A DNA stretch of 64,000 nt, taken from NCBI RefSeq assembly GCF_038002225.1, contig NZ_JBBOCA010000001.1:1612001-1676000 (forward strand), written 5' to 3'. Below, piece by piece: positions 42,204 to 50,977 of this stretch. This DNA comes from Paenibacillus sp. FSL R7-0204 (GTDB lineage Bacteria > Bacillota > Bacilli > Paenibacillales > Paenibacillaceae). The position numbers and the translations under genes are program-made. Position 1 is the first letter of the stretch; every line of letters starts with the position of its first letter. The notes under the pieces were generated by a model. It saw only the letters and a list, made by a program, of their open reading frames with translations. It had not been told where the DNA came from and did no database searches.

Positions 42204-42212
42204 CATATAGTA
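42204..42212 (+). promoter_or_regulatory. Possible SigK-type -10 element ahead of the CgeB-like genes
   Basis: CATATAGTA matches the SigK -10 pattern CATAnnnTA exactly. GGCGGATGC-TGACT-CCG lies directly upstream and resembles the block ahead of the small-protein operon at 32822-32832. No clear -35 AC is seen at the right distance. Confidence 0.45.
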
Positions 42213-42241
42213 CTACTGTCTTGAGAATCTAACGGGGCAGG

Positions 42242-43339
42242 GTGAAGGCCGTGAAAACAAAAAAGAGAGGCGGGCTTCCACGGGATTACCGGGATGGTTA
42301 TCTGCAAGGGTACCATCTCGGCCTGTGCGAAGCCGTGAAGCGCCTGAATACTCCTGAAGTGGGGGAAGGTCAGCCGTTAAAACTGATGTATGTTCCCCAG
42401 GGGTTTCAGGCTATCGATACGGGAGTCGCAGAAGCGCTGCGGCTGCTGGTAAGCGAGCTGATCATCTGTTCTCCGGAAACTATGCTGGAGGTGGCAGCTC
42501 GCGAATTGCCTGAGGCGGTGCTGGTGATGAACGGGCTGCATGTATTTCCGGAGAATCATCTGGAACAAATTACGGCAATACGGCAGCTGGGTATTCCGGC
42601 GGCGATCTGGTTTGTGGATGATCCTTATTTCACCGAGGACACATCCGTCATCTGCCGGCATTATGATTATGTATTCACGCATGAGCTGGGCTGTGTGGAA
42701 TTCTACCGTTCGCTGGGGACGGCGTCTGTGCACTACCTTCCGTTGTGCGTCAACCCCCAGATGTTCTATCCGCGCCACACCGGACCGCAATATCACTATG
42801 ATGTCGTGTTCATTGGCAATGCCTTCCGTAACCGTACGGAGCTGTTCGATGAACTGGTCCCCTTCCTGCGGGGGAAGAAGGTGCTAATCGCCGGGGGGTT
42901 CTGGGAGCGGCTGGCCCATTTCGAGGAGCTGTCTCCGTACATCAGAGAGGGCTTCATCCCGCCGGAGGAGACCGCCAATTATTACAGCGGCGCGAAGCTG
43001 GTCATCAATATCCACCGGCCCTGGGAAGGAGGGATGGACAACCGGAATACGTTCCAGCTTCCATCCCTCTCCATTAATCCCAGGACCTATGAGATCAGCG
43101 CCTGCGGGACGATGCAGCTGACCGATATCCGGCAGGATCTGGATATCCACTACAAGCCGGGCCGGGATCTGGAGACCTTCGCTTCCGCCGATGAGCTGAA
43201 GCGCAAAATTGATTATTACCTGAAGCACGAGAAGGAGCGCCGCGGGTATGCGCTGCGGGCACTGCAGACCACGCTGCGCCGGCATACCTTTACTTCGCGT
43301 CTGCCTCATTTACTGGGTGTTCTTACTTCAAGAGCGTGA
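42242..43339 (+). CDS. CgeB-like spore maturation glycosyltransferase, copy 1
   Basis: A 365-residue GT-B type glycosyltransferase of the CgeB/DUF3880 group. Key blocks are AIWFVDDPYFTEDTSVICRHYDYVFTHE, VHYLPLCVNPQMFYP, YDVVFIGNAFRNRTELF, YYSGAKLVINIHRPWEG and INPRTYEISACGTMQLTD (donor-binding C-terminal half). CgeB of Bacillus is needed for the outermost spore layer. A short DYRDGYLQGYHLGL motif at residues 15-30 echoes the GYxxGF repeat of the basic protein at 33.8 kb. Start: GTG 42242, or GTG 42251 with a slightly better binding site. It lies 32 bases before its paralogue. The substrate is unknown. Confidence 0.85.
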   Translation: MKAVKTKKRGGLPRDYRDGYLQGYHLGLCEAVKRLNTPEVGEGQPLKLMYVPQGFQAIDTGVAEALRLLVSELIICSPETMLEVAARELPEAVLVMNGLHVFPENHLEQITAIRQLGIPAAIWFVDDPYFTEDTSVICRHYDYVFTHELGCVEFYRSLGTASVHYLPLCVNPQMFYPRHTGPQYHYDVVFIGNAFRNRTELFDELVPFLRGKKVLIAGGFWERLAHFEELSPYIREGFIPPEETANYYSGAKLVINIHRPWEGGMDNRNTFQLPSLSINPRTYEISACGTMQLTDIRQDLDIHYKPGRDLETFASADELKRKIDYYLKHEKERRGYALRALQTTLRRHTFTSRLPHLLGVLTSRA

Positions 43340-43371
43340 ATTTCATTATGGATTAAAAGGAGCGAATACTC

Positions 43372-44505
43372 ATGAACAATGAATTTATTATGCCTGCCCC
43401 GCCATTGCCGAGAACCCCTGCGGAGGAAGAGAAGCTGCGGGGACGCCTGACCGGCTTCAAAGGCGGTTATGACGAAGGCTATCTGCGGGGACGGCTGGCT
43501 GTGCTGGACGGACGCCCGGAGGAGCCGCAGCCGGTAAGGAATATCCATGTGATGTACGTGGCTTCAGGCAAGGGATACCCGTATTCTCCGCTGGATGATG
43601 CTGTGCTCTTCGCTCTGCAGCGGCAGACGGTCCAGGTTACGATTACCGATGTGCGCCAGAATCTGGTGGAGCTGGCTGCTGCCCAGCGTCCTGATCTCGT
43701 GCTGGTGCTGGATGGCCTGGATTTGCCGCTGGAGCAGGTGGCTATTCTGCGCGGCCAGGGCATCAAGACCGCAATCTGGCTGACCGACGATCCGTATTAC
43801 ACGGATTTCACAATGAAGATTGTGGCTCACTATGATTATGTATTCACACTGGAGCGTAATTGCGTAGAGATCTACCGCGGCCTTGGCTGCACGGAGGTCC
43901 ACTATCTGCCTTTTGCTGCGCACCGCGAGCATTACCGTCCGACTACCGGACGGTCGCCGGTCAGCCGGGATGTCAGCTTCATCGGGTCCGCTTACTGGAA
44001 CCGGATTAATTTCTTCCGCGATATTATGCCGGAGCTGATGAGCTACAACACGGTCATTAACGGAATCTGGTGGGACCGGTTGCCGGAAGCTCCGCTCTAT
44101 GGCGACCGGATTGAGATCGGCAAGTGGATGTCCCCCCAGGAGACGGCTGTAACTTACAGCGGCTCTAAGATTGTGATCAACCTTCACCGTTCGCATATCG
44201 ACGATGCCGTCAACAATAACACGCTGTATATTCCGGCCGTATCGCCGAATCCGCGTACGTTCGAGATTGCTGCCAGCGGCACGCTGCAGCTCTGCGATGC
44301 CCGTGACGATCTCGGCTCCTTCTACAAGGTGGGCGAAGAGATCGACACCTACTCCAGCCCCCGCGAGCTGTTGGACAAAATCCAGTACTATCTGACGCAC
44401 GAGGAAGAGCGCCGGGAGATGTCCCTCCGCGCCTTCGAACGGACGCTGAGGGATCACACCTACGCCAGACGTCTGAGTCAGCTGCTCACTATTATTTACG
44501 GGTAA
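43372..44505 (+). CDS. CgeB-like spore maturation glycosyltransferase, copy 2
   Basis: A 377-residue paralogue of the preceding gene with the same block order: AIWLTDDPYYTDFTMKIVAHYDYVFTLE, VHYLPFAAHREHY, DVSFIGSAYWNRINFF, TYSGSKIVINLHRSH, and SPNPRTFEIAASGTLQLCD. The N-terminal motif is FKGGYDEGYLRGR. The start is clear, with AAAAGGAGCGAATACTC upstream. Two adjacent diverged copies suggest sequential additions to one glycan, or different acceptors. Confidence 0.87.
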   Translation: MNNEFIMPAPPLPRTPAEEEKLRGRLTGFKGGYDEGYLRGRLAVLDGRPEEPQPVRNIHVMYVASGKGYPYSPLDDAVLFALQRQTVQVTITDVRQNLVELAAAQRPDLVLVLDGLDLPLEQVAILRGQGIKTAIWLTDDPYYTDFTMKIVAHYDYVFTLERNCVEIYRGLGCTEVHYLPFAAHREHYRPTTGRSPVSRDVSFIGSAYWNRINFFRDIMPELMSYNTVINGIWWDRLPEAPLYGDRIEIGKWMSPQETAVTYSGSKIVINLHRSHIDDAVNNNTLYIPAVSPNPRTFEIAASGTLQLCDARDDLGSFYKVGEEIDTYSSPRELLDKIQYYLTHEEERREMSLRAFERTLRDHTYARRLSQLLTIIYG

Positions 44506-44701
44506 GCCAGCAGGGCAATCGTAGAACAGGCTGTCAGCAAAATGTGCGTATCACAGGGGACAGGTGTCGTGCCGGCATCTGTGCCCCCTCAATATACTGG
44601 AGTACCGGGCAGAGATGTTAGCCTGTCAGCTAATATACCCGTCCCAAGCAGGAGCACTGCTGAGTGATAGCAGATTGTGTGCATTCAAAATTAGGAGGTG
44701 A

Positions 44702-46240
44702 ATGGCTGCTCCACAGCCCTTCGCAGGGGAGCGCCGAGACACCATGGCCGACAAAGCGACGATCGTCCTCTTTTCCCATGTCTCCAACACGCGCAGTATT
44801 ACGGGTGCGGAGAAGCTGCTGTTATTCTTCAGCCGGGAGCTGTCTCCTTACTTCAATTGTATCCTCGTAGCTCCGCAGGACGGGAAGCTGACACAGCTGG
44901 CCCGGAGCTACGGCCTTCAGGTCCGGCTGATGTCTATTCCGCTGGTCTATGGAGTGTATACCCCTTATGCCGGTCTTCCGGCAGATATCCGCAAGCTGCA
45001 GGAGGGCCGGGAGTATCACGAGCTGACGCACTGGCTTGCGGAGCTCCGTCCGTCGTTCGTGATCACCAGCACCTGTGTGCATGCCCTGCCGCCAATCGCG
45101 GCGAAGTCACTGGGCATACCGGTGATCTGGAAGATCTCGGAGACCATTACAGACAACGAGTTCACCCCGGTCAGCGTAGAGCTGATCCACAACCACAGCG
45201 ATGAGATTCTGGCGATTTCACAGACAGCGGCAGCGTGCTTCCAGGGGGAGATCCGCGATAGTAAGGTGACCCAGCTGCCTCCGTCATGGAGTGACGCGGA
45301 TTTGATGTTCGAGGCTTGGAGCAAGCTGCGCGGTGAACGGCGGAGTGAGCTGAAGATTGCCCCGGGGGAACCGCTGATCGGCTATGTCTCTTCCTTCATT
45401 AATAAGGAGAAGGGGCTGGAACATTTCGTCAAGATGGCGGTTCTGGTGCATGAGCAGCATCCGGCTGCCCGCTACCTCGTAGTGGGGACGCCCGGGGATA
45501 AAAGCTACTATGAGCGCTGTGTCCGCAAGGTGAAGCTGGAGGGACTGACCTCACGCTTCCGGTTCGTCGGATATGAAGAATGTCTGCCGGCCGCTTACTG
45601 CGCGATGGATCTGCTCGTTGTCCCCAGCCTGATCCGGGAAGGCTTCGGCATGACGGCCCTGGAGGGCTATGCCTTCAGCAAGCCGGTCGTCGCTTATGAT
45701 TCCGGCGGCCTGCGGGAAATCCTGAACGCCGCAGGCTGCGGCGAGCTGCTCGTGCCAGTGGGAGACATCGATGCGCTGGCAGCGCGGGTGAACGCACTGC
45801 TGGCCGACCAGGCGATGGCGGCCGGCATTGGCGCGCAGGCGCGGGAGTACATCCAGGCCGCCTACGGCCCGGCTGCTTACCGCGCCCGGCTGCAAGGCTT
45901 AGCGGAGAGGTGGCATCTCCGCTACTGCCTCCAGCCGCCGGAGCTCAGCGGCGGCTTGGAAGCCCTGCCCGCAGCTGCGCCGGCGGGCGGGAAGAGCGCC
46001 CCCGCGGCAGAGCCGCCGCGGGGCAAGACCGGGCGCCGCGCCGCACGGCTGCGGGCCGCGAAGCTGCGGCGCGGCAGGCTGCGCCGCGCCAAGTCCCGGA
46101 GCGGCGCGGCGGGAAAGAGCCCGCGCCGCAAGAAGCGCGCGGCAGGCTCCGCGCGCAGGCGGGCCAGCGGCGGCGGCAAGAAGCGCCGCGCGGGCCATGC
46201 CGGAAGCCGCCGGAGCAAGCGGCGGCGTAAGGCATCCTGA
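44702..46240 (+). CDS. Family 4 glycosyltransferase with a long Arg/Lys/Ala-rich C-terminal tail
   Basis: A 512-residue protein. Residues about 15-405 form a GT4 enzyme: VSNTRSITGAEKLLLFF, SSFINKEKGLEHFVKMA, LVVPSLIREGFGMTALEGYAFSKPVVAYDSGG (E-x7-E donor site). The last 110 residues are low-complexity and very basic (runs of RRA, KRR and GKK), unusual for the family, and the tail DNA is the most GC-rich stretch of the window. AGGAGGTGA lies close before ATG 44702; an internal ATG at 44744 lacks a binding site. The tail matches the theme of basic extensions on the 24.5 and 25.3 kb enzymes and the 33.8 kb protein, perhaps a tether to an acidic spore matrix (inference). Confidence 0.85.
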   Translation: MAAPQPFAGERRDTMADKATIVLFSHVSNTRSITGAEKLLLFFSRELSPYFNCILVAPQDGKLTQLARSYGLQVRLMSIPLVYGVYTPYAGLPADIRKLQEGREYHELTHWLAELRPSFVITSTCVHALPPIAAKSLGIPVIWKISETITDNEFTPVSVELIHNHSDEILAISQTAAACFQGEIRDSKVTQLPPSWSDADLMFEAWSKLRGERRSELKIAPGEPLIGYVSSFINKEKGLEHFVKMAVLVHEQHPAARYLVVGTPGDKSYYERCVRKVKLEGLTSRFRFVGYEECLPAAYCAMDLLVVPSLIREGFGMTALEGYAFSKPVVAYDSGGLREILNAAGCGELLVPVGDIDALAARVNALLADQAMAAGIGAQAREYIQAAYGPAAYRARLQGLAERWHLRYCLQPPELSGGLEALPAAAPAGGKSAPAAEPPRGKTGRRAARLRAAKLRRGRLRRAKSRSGAAGKSPRRKKRAAGSARRRASGGGKKRRAGHAGSRRSKRRRKAS

Positions 46241-46291
46241 GCAGCCTGCCCGGTTCCTGGGGGCAGGCCATAATCAAAGGGGAGTGAACCC

Positions 46292-47386
46292 ATGAAGATC
46301 ATGACGATTTTGGGCACACGGCCTGAGATCATCCGCCTAAGTGTCATCATTCCGCTGCTGGACCGGTATGCGGATCGGCATGTGCTGGTGCATACGGGAC
46401 AGAATTTCACGGCCAGCCTGAGCGGGGTATTCTTCGCCGAACTGGGACTTCGCGCACCGGACTACGTGCTGCAGGATAAGCAGGCCGGACTCGGGGGCCA
46501 GCTGGCCGCAATGTTCGGCAGCCTGGAGAGTATTCTGCTCCAGGAGCGGCCGGACCGCGTGTTGCTGCTGGGTGATACCAACAGTGCGCTGTGTGCCATT
46601 CTGGCCGAGCGGATGGGCATCCCTGTGGTGCATATGGAAGCAGGCAACCGTTGTTACGATCTGAAAGTGCCGGAGGAGAAAAACCGCCGTGTCATAGATG
46701 CCGTCTCCACCATAAATATGCCGTATACCCAGCAGAGTAAAAGACATCTGCTCAGCGAAGGGTTCCCCAGCCAGCGTATCGTGTTAACCGGCAATCCCAT
46801 CCATGAGGTGATTACGCATTACGAAGAGCAGATCGCAGCCAGTGACATCCTGTCCCGGCTGAAGCTTGAAGCCGGCCGGTATCTGCTGGTGACCGCCCAC
46901 CGGGCCGAGAATGTCGATGATCCGGAGTCGCTGCTCCAGATTATGTCCGGGCTGAACCTGGTGGCTGAGCAGTTGGGGCTCCGCCTGATCTGCAGCATCC
47001 ATCCCCGTACACGCTCCAAGCTTACGGAGCAGTTCCCGCTGAGGATGAACCCGCTGGTGGAGTTTCACGAACCCTTCGGATTTTTCGACTTTGTTCATCT
47101 GGAACGTTATGCCCTGTGCGCCATTACCGACAGCGGCACCGTTCAAGAAGAATGTTGCCTGATGGGAGTACCTACGGTGACCATACGCCGGACAACAGAA
47201 CGCCCGGAGACCGTCGATTGCGGAAGTAATGTAGTGTCGGGGGTAGAACAGAACAGCATTCTGCGCTGCACCGTGCTGATGACGTCACTTAAGCCCGATT
47301 GGGAGGCGCCGGAAGGGTATCTTGCCCAAGGTGTCTCGGTAAAGGTAGTTAAATTTCTGCTTGGAGGGAACCTGCATGTTCAATAA
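46292..47386 (+). CDS. UDP-N-acetylglucosamine 2-epimerase family enzyme
   Basis: A 364-residue WecB/CapG-like epimerase: ILGTRPEIIRLSVII, VLVHTGQNF, LLGDTNSAL, VVHMEAGNRCYDLKVPEEKNRRVID, NPIHEVI, AHRAENVD, ITDSGTVQEECCLMGVP. It acts in the cytoplasm at C2 of a UDP-HexNAc. The two following genes encode a 4,6-dehydratase and an RmlD-like reductase. This trio is the arrangement for UDP-L-FucNAc or UDP-L-QuiNAc synthesis, where the 2-epimerase acts last. AAGGGGAGTGAACCC precedes the ATG. A simple ManNAc role is the alternative. Confidence 0.9.
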   Translation: MKIMTILGTRPEIIRLSVIIPLLDRYADRHVLVHTGQNFTASLSGVFFAELGLRAPDYVLQDKQAGLGGQLAAMFGSLESILLQERPDRVLLLGDTNSALCAILAERMGIPVVHMEAGNRCYDLKVPEEKNRRVIDAVSTINMPYTQQSKRHLLSEGFPSQRIVLTGNPIHEVITHYEEQIAASDILSRLKLEAGRYLLVTAHRAENVDDPESLLQIMSGLNLVAEQLGLRLICSIHPRTRSKLTEQFPLRMNPLVEFHEPFGFFDFVHLERYALCAITDSGTVQEECCLMGVPTVTIRRTTERPETVDCGSNVVSGVEQNSILRCTVLMTSLKPDWEAPEGYLAQGVSVKVVKFLLGGNLHVQ

Positions 47387-48362
47387 TAAACGGATTCTGG
47401 TTACAGGCGGTACCGGTTCCTGGGGGCATGAGCTGATCCGGCAGCTGCTGCCGCAGCATCCCAAAGAAATCATCGTATTCTCCCGCAGTGAGTCTGCACA
47501 GGTAGCCATGAGCCGTGAATTTGAAGATCAGCGTCTCAGCTTCATCATCGGCGATATCCGTGACAAGGATGCGCTGGTGGCTGCCTGCCGCGGTGTGGAT
47601 TATGTCTTCCATCTGGCTGCACTCAAGCATGTACCTGTCTGCGAAGACCAGCCGTACGAGGCACTCAAGACGAATGTGGTCGGCACACAAAATGTCATTG
47701 AAGCGGCGATTGCCAACAATGTGGAGAAGGCGATCTACATCTCTACCGACAAGGCAGCTAATCCGTCGAACTTCTATGGCATGACCAAGGCCATCGGCGA
47801 GAAGCTGTTCGTCTATGCCAATCTGATCGGCTCAGGTACCAAGTTTGTTACCGTGCGCGGAGGCAATGTGCTGGGGACGAACGGCAGTGTGGTCCACCTG
47901 TTCATGAAGCAGATCAAGGACAAGGGACAGGTAAAGATTACAGACATGAACATGACCCGGTTCTTTTTCACCCTGCGCGATGCCATTACCCTGCTGTTCA
48001 AGGCTTCCGGTGTCAGTATCGGCGGCGAAATCTTCGTCATGACCATGCCGACCTGCCGGATCGTGGATTTGGCCGATGTGCTGATCGAAGCTTCCGGGCG
48101 GACGGATGTCAGTATGATTGAGACCGGCATCCGCCCGGGTGAGAAAATCCATGAGATCCTGATGAGCGATTTTGAGAGCCTGACTACGGTGGTCTACGAT
48201 GAGCAGTACCTGGTTATTCTGCCTACGCTCGATATGCCGGAGCTGAAGGAGCATTACCGTCATTACCCCCATGTGTCCTTCAGCAGCTTCAGCTCGGAGA
48301 ATCATCTGATGGAGCAGGCTGAAATCAAGGATATTCTGATCCGGGGAGGGTTCCTCCAGTGA
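47376..48362 (+). CDS. UDP-GlcNAc 4,6-dehydratase/5-epimerase (CapE/FnlA-like)
   Basis: A 328-residue extended SDR enzyme. ILVTGGTGSWGHELIR is the nucleotide loop, FHLAALKHVPVCEDQP and TNVVGTQNVIEAA are family blocks, and ISTDKAANPSNFYGMTKAIGEK holds the YxxxK catalytic pair. RPGEKIHEILMS is the soluble CapE/FlaA1-like signature. It should convert UDP-GlcNAc to a UDP-4-keto-6-deoxy-L-sugar. The start ATG 47376 has TTGGAGGGAACCTGC before it and overlaps the epimerase end by 11 bases. It overlaps the reductase by 4 bases. Confidence 0.9.
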   Translation: MFNNKRILVTGGTGSWGHELIRQLLPQHPKEIIVFSRSESAQVAMSREFEDQRLSFIIGDIRDKDALVAACRGVDYVFHLAALKHVPVCEDQPYEALKTNVVGTQNVIEAAIANNVEKAIYISTDKAANPSNFYGMTKAIGEKLFVYANLIGSGTKFVTVRGGNVLGTNGSVVHLFMKQIKDKGQVKITDMNMTRFFFTLRDAITLLFKASGVSIGGEIFVMTMPTCRIVDLADVLIEASGRTDVSMIETGIRPGEKIHEILMSDFESLTTVVYDEQYLVILPTLDMPELKEHYRHYPHVSFSSFSSENHLMEQAEIKDILIRGGFLQ

Positions 48363-49198
48363 AGCTCCTTATTCTCGGCGGAAATGGTATGGCAGGTCAT
48401 ATGCTGGCGGAGTATTTTCGCCGTCAGGGCAAGCACCACATCTTCCATACAACCCGGGATAAGAAGGATCTTGGAGGGTTGTATGTAGACGCTGACGACA
48501 TTGCCGGTGTAGAAAAGCTGGTTGAAATCGTCTCCCCCCATTGCATTATTAATGCGATGGGGGTACTCAATCAATTCGCCGAACGGGACCGGATCGGCGC
48601 GTATCATGTCAACGGATTCCTGCCTCACCGCCTGCGGCGGGCAGCGGACCAGATTCATGCCCGGCTCATCCACATCAGCTCCGACTGCGTGTTCGAAGGA
48701 ACACGCGGCGGATACACCGAGGAGGATGCCGCAGATGGAACCTCGGTCTACGCCCTCACCAAGAGTCTTGGAGAAGTGCGTGATCCCGGACATCTTACGA
48801 TCCGTACCTCCATTATCGGGCCCGAGATCCGTTCCGGCGGAATCGGCCTCATGGAATGGTTCCTGGCCCAGCAGGGCCGGGTAACCGGATATGAATGTGT
48901 GATGTGGAATGGAGTCACTACCCTGGAGCTGGCCAAAGCCATTGACTCCTTGCTGGACTCGGATCTCTCCGGGCTGATTCATCTGGCCCACCCGCAGCCC
49001 GTAAGCAAATATCAGCTGCTGCAGATGATGCAGACCGCATTTCATAAAGAGGATGTTGAGATCATTCCGCAGCAGACGCCGGTTCAGGACCGGACGCTGA
49101 TCAGCACGAGAAGCGATGTTACGATTGAGCTGCCGTCCTATCCCCGGATGCTTAGCGAGCTTGCCGACTTTATGCGCAGCTCAGAGCTGCCGACATGA
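48359..49198 (+). CDS. RmlD-like NDP-sugar 4-ketoreductase
   Basis: A 279-residue reductase of the dTDP-4-dehydrorhamnose reductase type: LLILGGNGMAGHMLAEYF, INAMGVLNQFAERD, HISSDCVFEGTRGGY and YALTKSLGE (YxxxK). It starts at GTG overlapping the dehydratase stop and has GGGGAGGGTTCC upstream. In the three-gene set it would reduce the 4-keto intermediate. Being RmlD-sized, without the C-terminal cupin half of CapF/WbjC (about 370 residues), it favours the WbvR-type route to UDP-L-RhaNAc/QuiNAc over the FucNAc route. That choice is inference. Confidence 0.85.
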   Translation: MKLLILGGNGMAGHMLAEYFRRQGKHHIFHTTRDKKDLGGLYVDADDIAGVEKLVEIVSPHCIINAMGVLNQFAERDRIGAYHVNGFLPHRLRRAADQIHARLIHISSDCVFEGTRGGYTEEDAADGTSVYALTKSLGEVRDPGHLTIRTSIIGPEIRSGGIGLMEWFLAQQGRVTGYECVMWNGVTTLELAKAIDSLLDSDLSGLIHLAHPQPVSKYQLLQMMQTAFHKEDVEIIPQQTPVQDRTLISTRSDVTIELPSYPRMLSELADFMRSSELPT

Positions 49199-50193
49199 GC
49201 GGGCGGCGGCGTCTCCTTATTACCGGAGCTTCCGGCTTTACCGGCAGGCATGCCGTGGCCTATTTTACCGCCGGAGGAGCGGAGGTGACTGCTGTAGTCC
49301 GCCGCAAGCCAGAAGCGGAATTGTTCCCGGAGGGTGTTCAGCAGTATGTCTGCGACCTGGGGGACCGTGGGGCTGTAACGGCAATGATTGGAGCGGTGAA
49401 GCCGGATCAGGTGCTGCACCTGGCAGGCAAGAATTCGGTCCCGGAGTCCTGGCAGGACCCGCTGCTCTACATGGAAACCAATGTAATGGCTACTCTATAT
49501 TTGCTTGAGGCGCTGCGTGTCCAGCCGGCCAGCCGTATTCTGGTGGCCGGCTCCCGGCTTAAGTACAGACCGGGTGCGGCAGACCCGCCTCACCCCTACA
49601 GCCTCAGTAAGACGCTGGAAGAGCTGGTATCGCTGGCCTGGGGAACGCTGTTCGCACAGCCGGTACTGATGGCGGAGCCCTCGAACCTGATTGGGCCTGG
49701 TCCGTCTACCGGCTTCTGTTCCCTGCTGGCACAGCATATTGTGCGCAGTGAAGCAGCCGCCGTAGCCGGATCGGCTGCTCCTGCTGCCTTTCGGCTCTCC
49801 TCGCGCCATGCGCTGCGTGACTTTCTGGATGTGCGTGATGCGGTCAGGGCGTATGGCTTCATTCTGGATTCGGGAGAGACCGGCAGGATCTACCGCATTG
49901 ATTCCGGGACAGAGCGGGAATTGGGAGAGATTGCAGCGAAGCTGCTGGCTCATGCTGCGGCTCCGGTAAGGGTGGACTGGGGCCCGCAGGAGGAGGACAG
50001 CCGGGGCAATCCCTCCCTGTCATCTGCCGTTCCGGCGAAGCCTCCATTTGAATCTGCTGATACTAAGGGAACGCCTGAAGAATCGGGGGACTATGCTGCT
50101 ATTTCCGGCTGGAAGCCGGAGATTGCGCTGGACCGTTCACTGGCAGATATTATCCGCTATACAAGAGCCGGTAAGGAAGGAAGGTTGTTATGA
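49195..50193 (+). CDS. NAD-dependent epimerase/dehydratase (SDR, Rmd/GMD-like)
   Basis: A 332-residue extended SDR: LLITGASGFTGRHAVAYF, VLHLAGKNSVPESWQDPLLYMETNV, HPYSLSKTLEELV (YxxxK), EPSNLIGPGPSTGFCSLLAQHI and SRHALRDFLDVRDAVRAY. These blocks resemble GDP-6-deoxy-4-keto-mannose reductase and related GMD-like enzymes. An insert of about 25 residues before the C terminus (VDWGPQEEDSRGNPS...) looks disordered. The start overlaps the previous stop (ATGA) and the end overlaps the next gene. The sugar is unknown. Confidence 0.82.
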   Translation: MSGRRRLLITGASGFTGRHAVAYFTAGGAEVTAVVRRKPEAELFPEGVQQYVCDLGDRGAVTAMIGAVKPDQVLHLAGKNSVPESWQDPLLYMETNVMATLYLLEALRVQPASRILVAGSRLKYRPGAADPPHPYSLSKTLEELVSLAWGTLFAQPVLMAEPSNLIGPGPSTGFCSLLAQHIVRSEAAAVAGSAAPAAFRLSSRHALRDFLDVRDAVRAYGFILDSGETGRIYRIDSGTERELGEIAAKLLAHAAAPVRVDWGPQEEDSRGNPSLSSAVPAKPPFESADTKGTPEESGDYAAISGWKPEIALDRSLADIIRYTRAGKEGRLL

Positions 50194-50906
50194 AGCCCAG
50201 AGTATCCGTAGTTATTCCTTTTTACAACTGCCCTTATATTGAGCAGGCGCTGCAGAGCGCTATGAGCCAATCCTGGCAGCCTTATGAGATTATCGTAGTG
50301 GATGACGGTTCAACCCTGCATGCAGAGCGGATTACCCCTTATCTGCCCTATATTCACTATCTGGGCAAGGCCAACGGCGGCACCGCTTCGGCACTTAACC
50401 ACGGTATTGCGCATGCCACGGGAGATTATGTAGTCTGGCTCAGCTCGGATGATATGTTCTATCGTGACAAGATCAATAATCAGGTTCTGTTCATGGAACA
50501 GAACCGTTTGCTGATCTCGTACACCAACTTCAACTACATTAACGGAAACTCGCAGGCTATGGAGCTGAATGCTGCGGCCGTATTCCCGAACCAGCTTGAA
50601 TATCTGCGCTGCTTCCTGTACGGCAATCCCATCAACGGCTGTACGGTAATGTTCAAGCGGGAGATCTTCGGAGCCATCGGGATGTTCGATGAAGCACTGC
50701 CGTATACCCATGATTATGATCTATGGTACCGGGCAATTCTGAACGGTTATGCACCGGTGATGCTGAACCAGTCCTTGACGGCCTACCGCCGGCATGAGGG
50801 AATGGGCACGCTCAGACACTACGATGTCATTATGGCTGAAGCTGCAGCAACCAGTGCCCGTTATCAAGCTCCGTTAAGTGCCCTGATTGCCTCCATGGGC
50901 GGCTAG
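50190..50906 (+). CDS. Family 2 glycosyltransferase
   Basis: A 238-residue GT2 enzyme: RVSVVIPFYNCPYIEQALQSAMSQSW, EIIVVDDGSTLHAERI, NGGTASALNHGIAHATGDYVVWLSSDDMFY (DD metal site) and LPYTHDYDLWYRAILNG. It is closely related to the enzyme at 51578 (both share SVVIPFYNCPY and DDGSTLH), so the two probably arose by duplication around the intervening methyltransferase. GGAAGGAAGGTTGTT precedes the ATG, and the gene overlaps the SDR by 4 bases. Confidence 0.88.
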   Translation: MKPRVSVVIPFYNCPYIEQALQSAMSQSWQPYEIIVVDDGSTLHAERITPYLPYIHYLGKANGGTASALNHGIAHATGDYVVWLSSDDMFYRDKINNQVLFMEQNRLLISYTNFNYINGNSQAMELNAAAVFPNQLEYLRCFLYGNPINGCTVMFKREIFGAIGMFDEALPYTHDYDLWYRAILNGYAPVMLNQSLTAYRRHEGMGTLRHYDVIMAEAAATSARYQAPLSALIASMGG

Positions 50907-50977
50907 CTGCCGGAGCGCACAGCCGGCACTGCAGCACAGTCCAAGGTCAGGCAATTAACGCTTAGGAGGGAGAGCAT

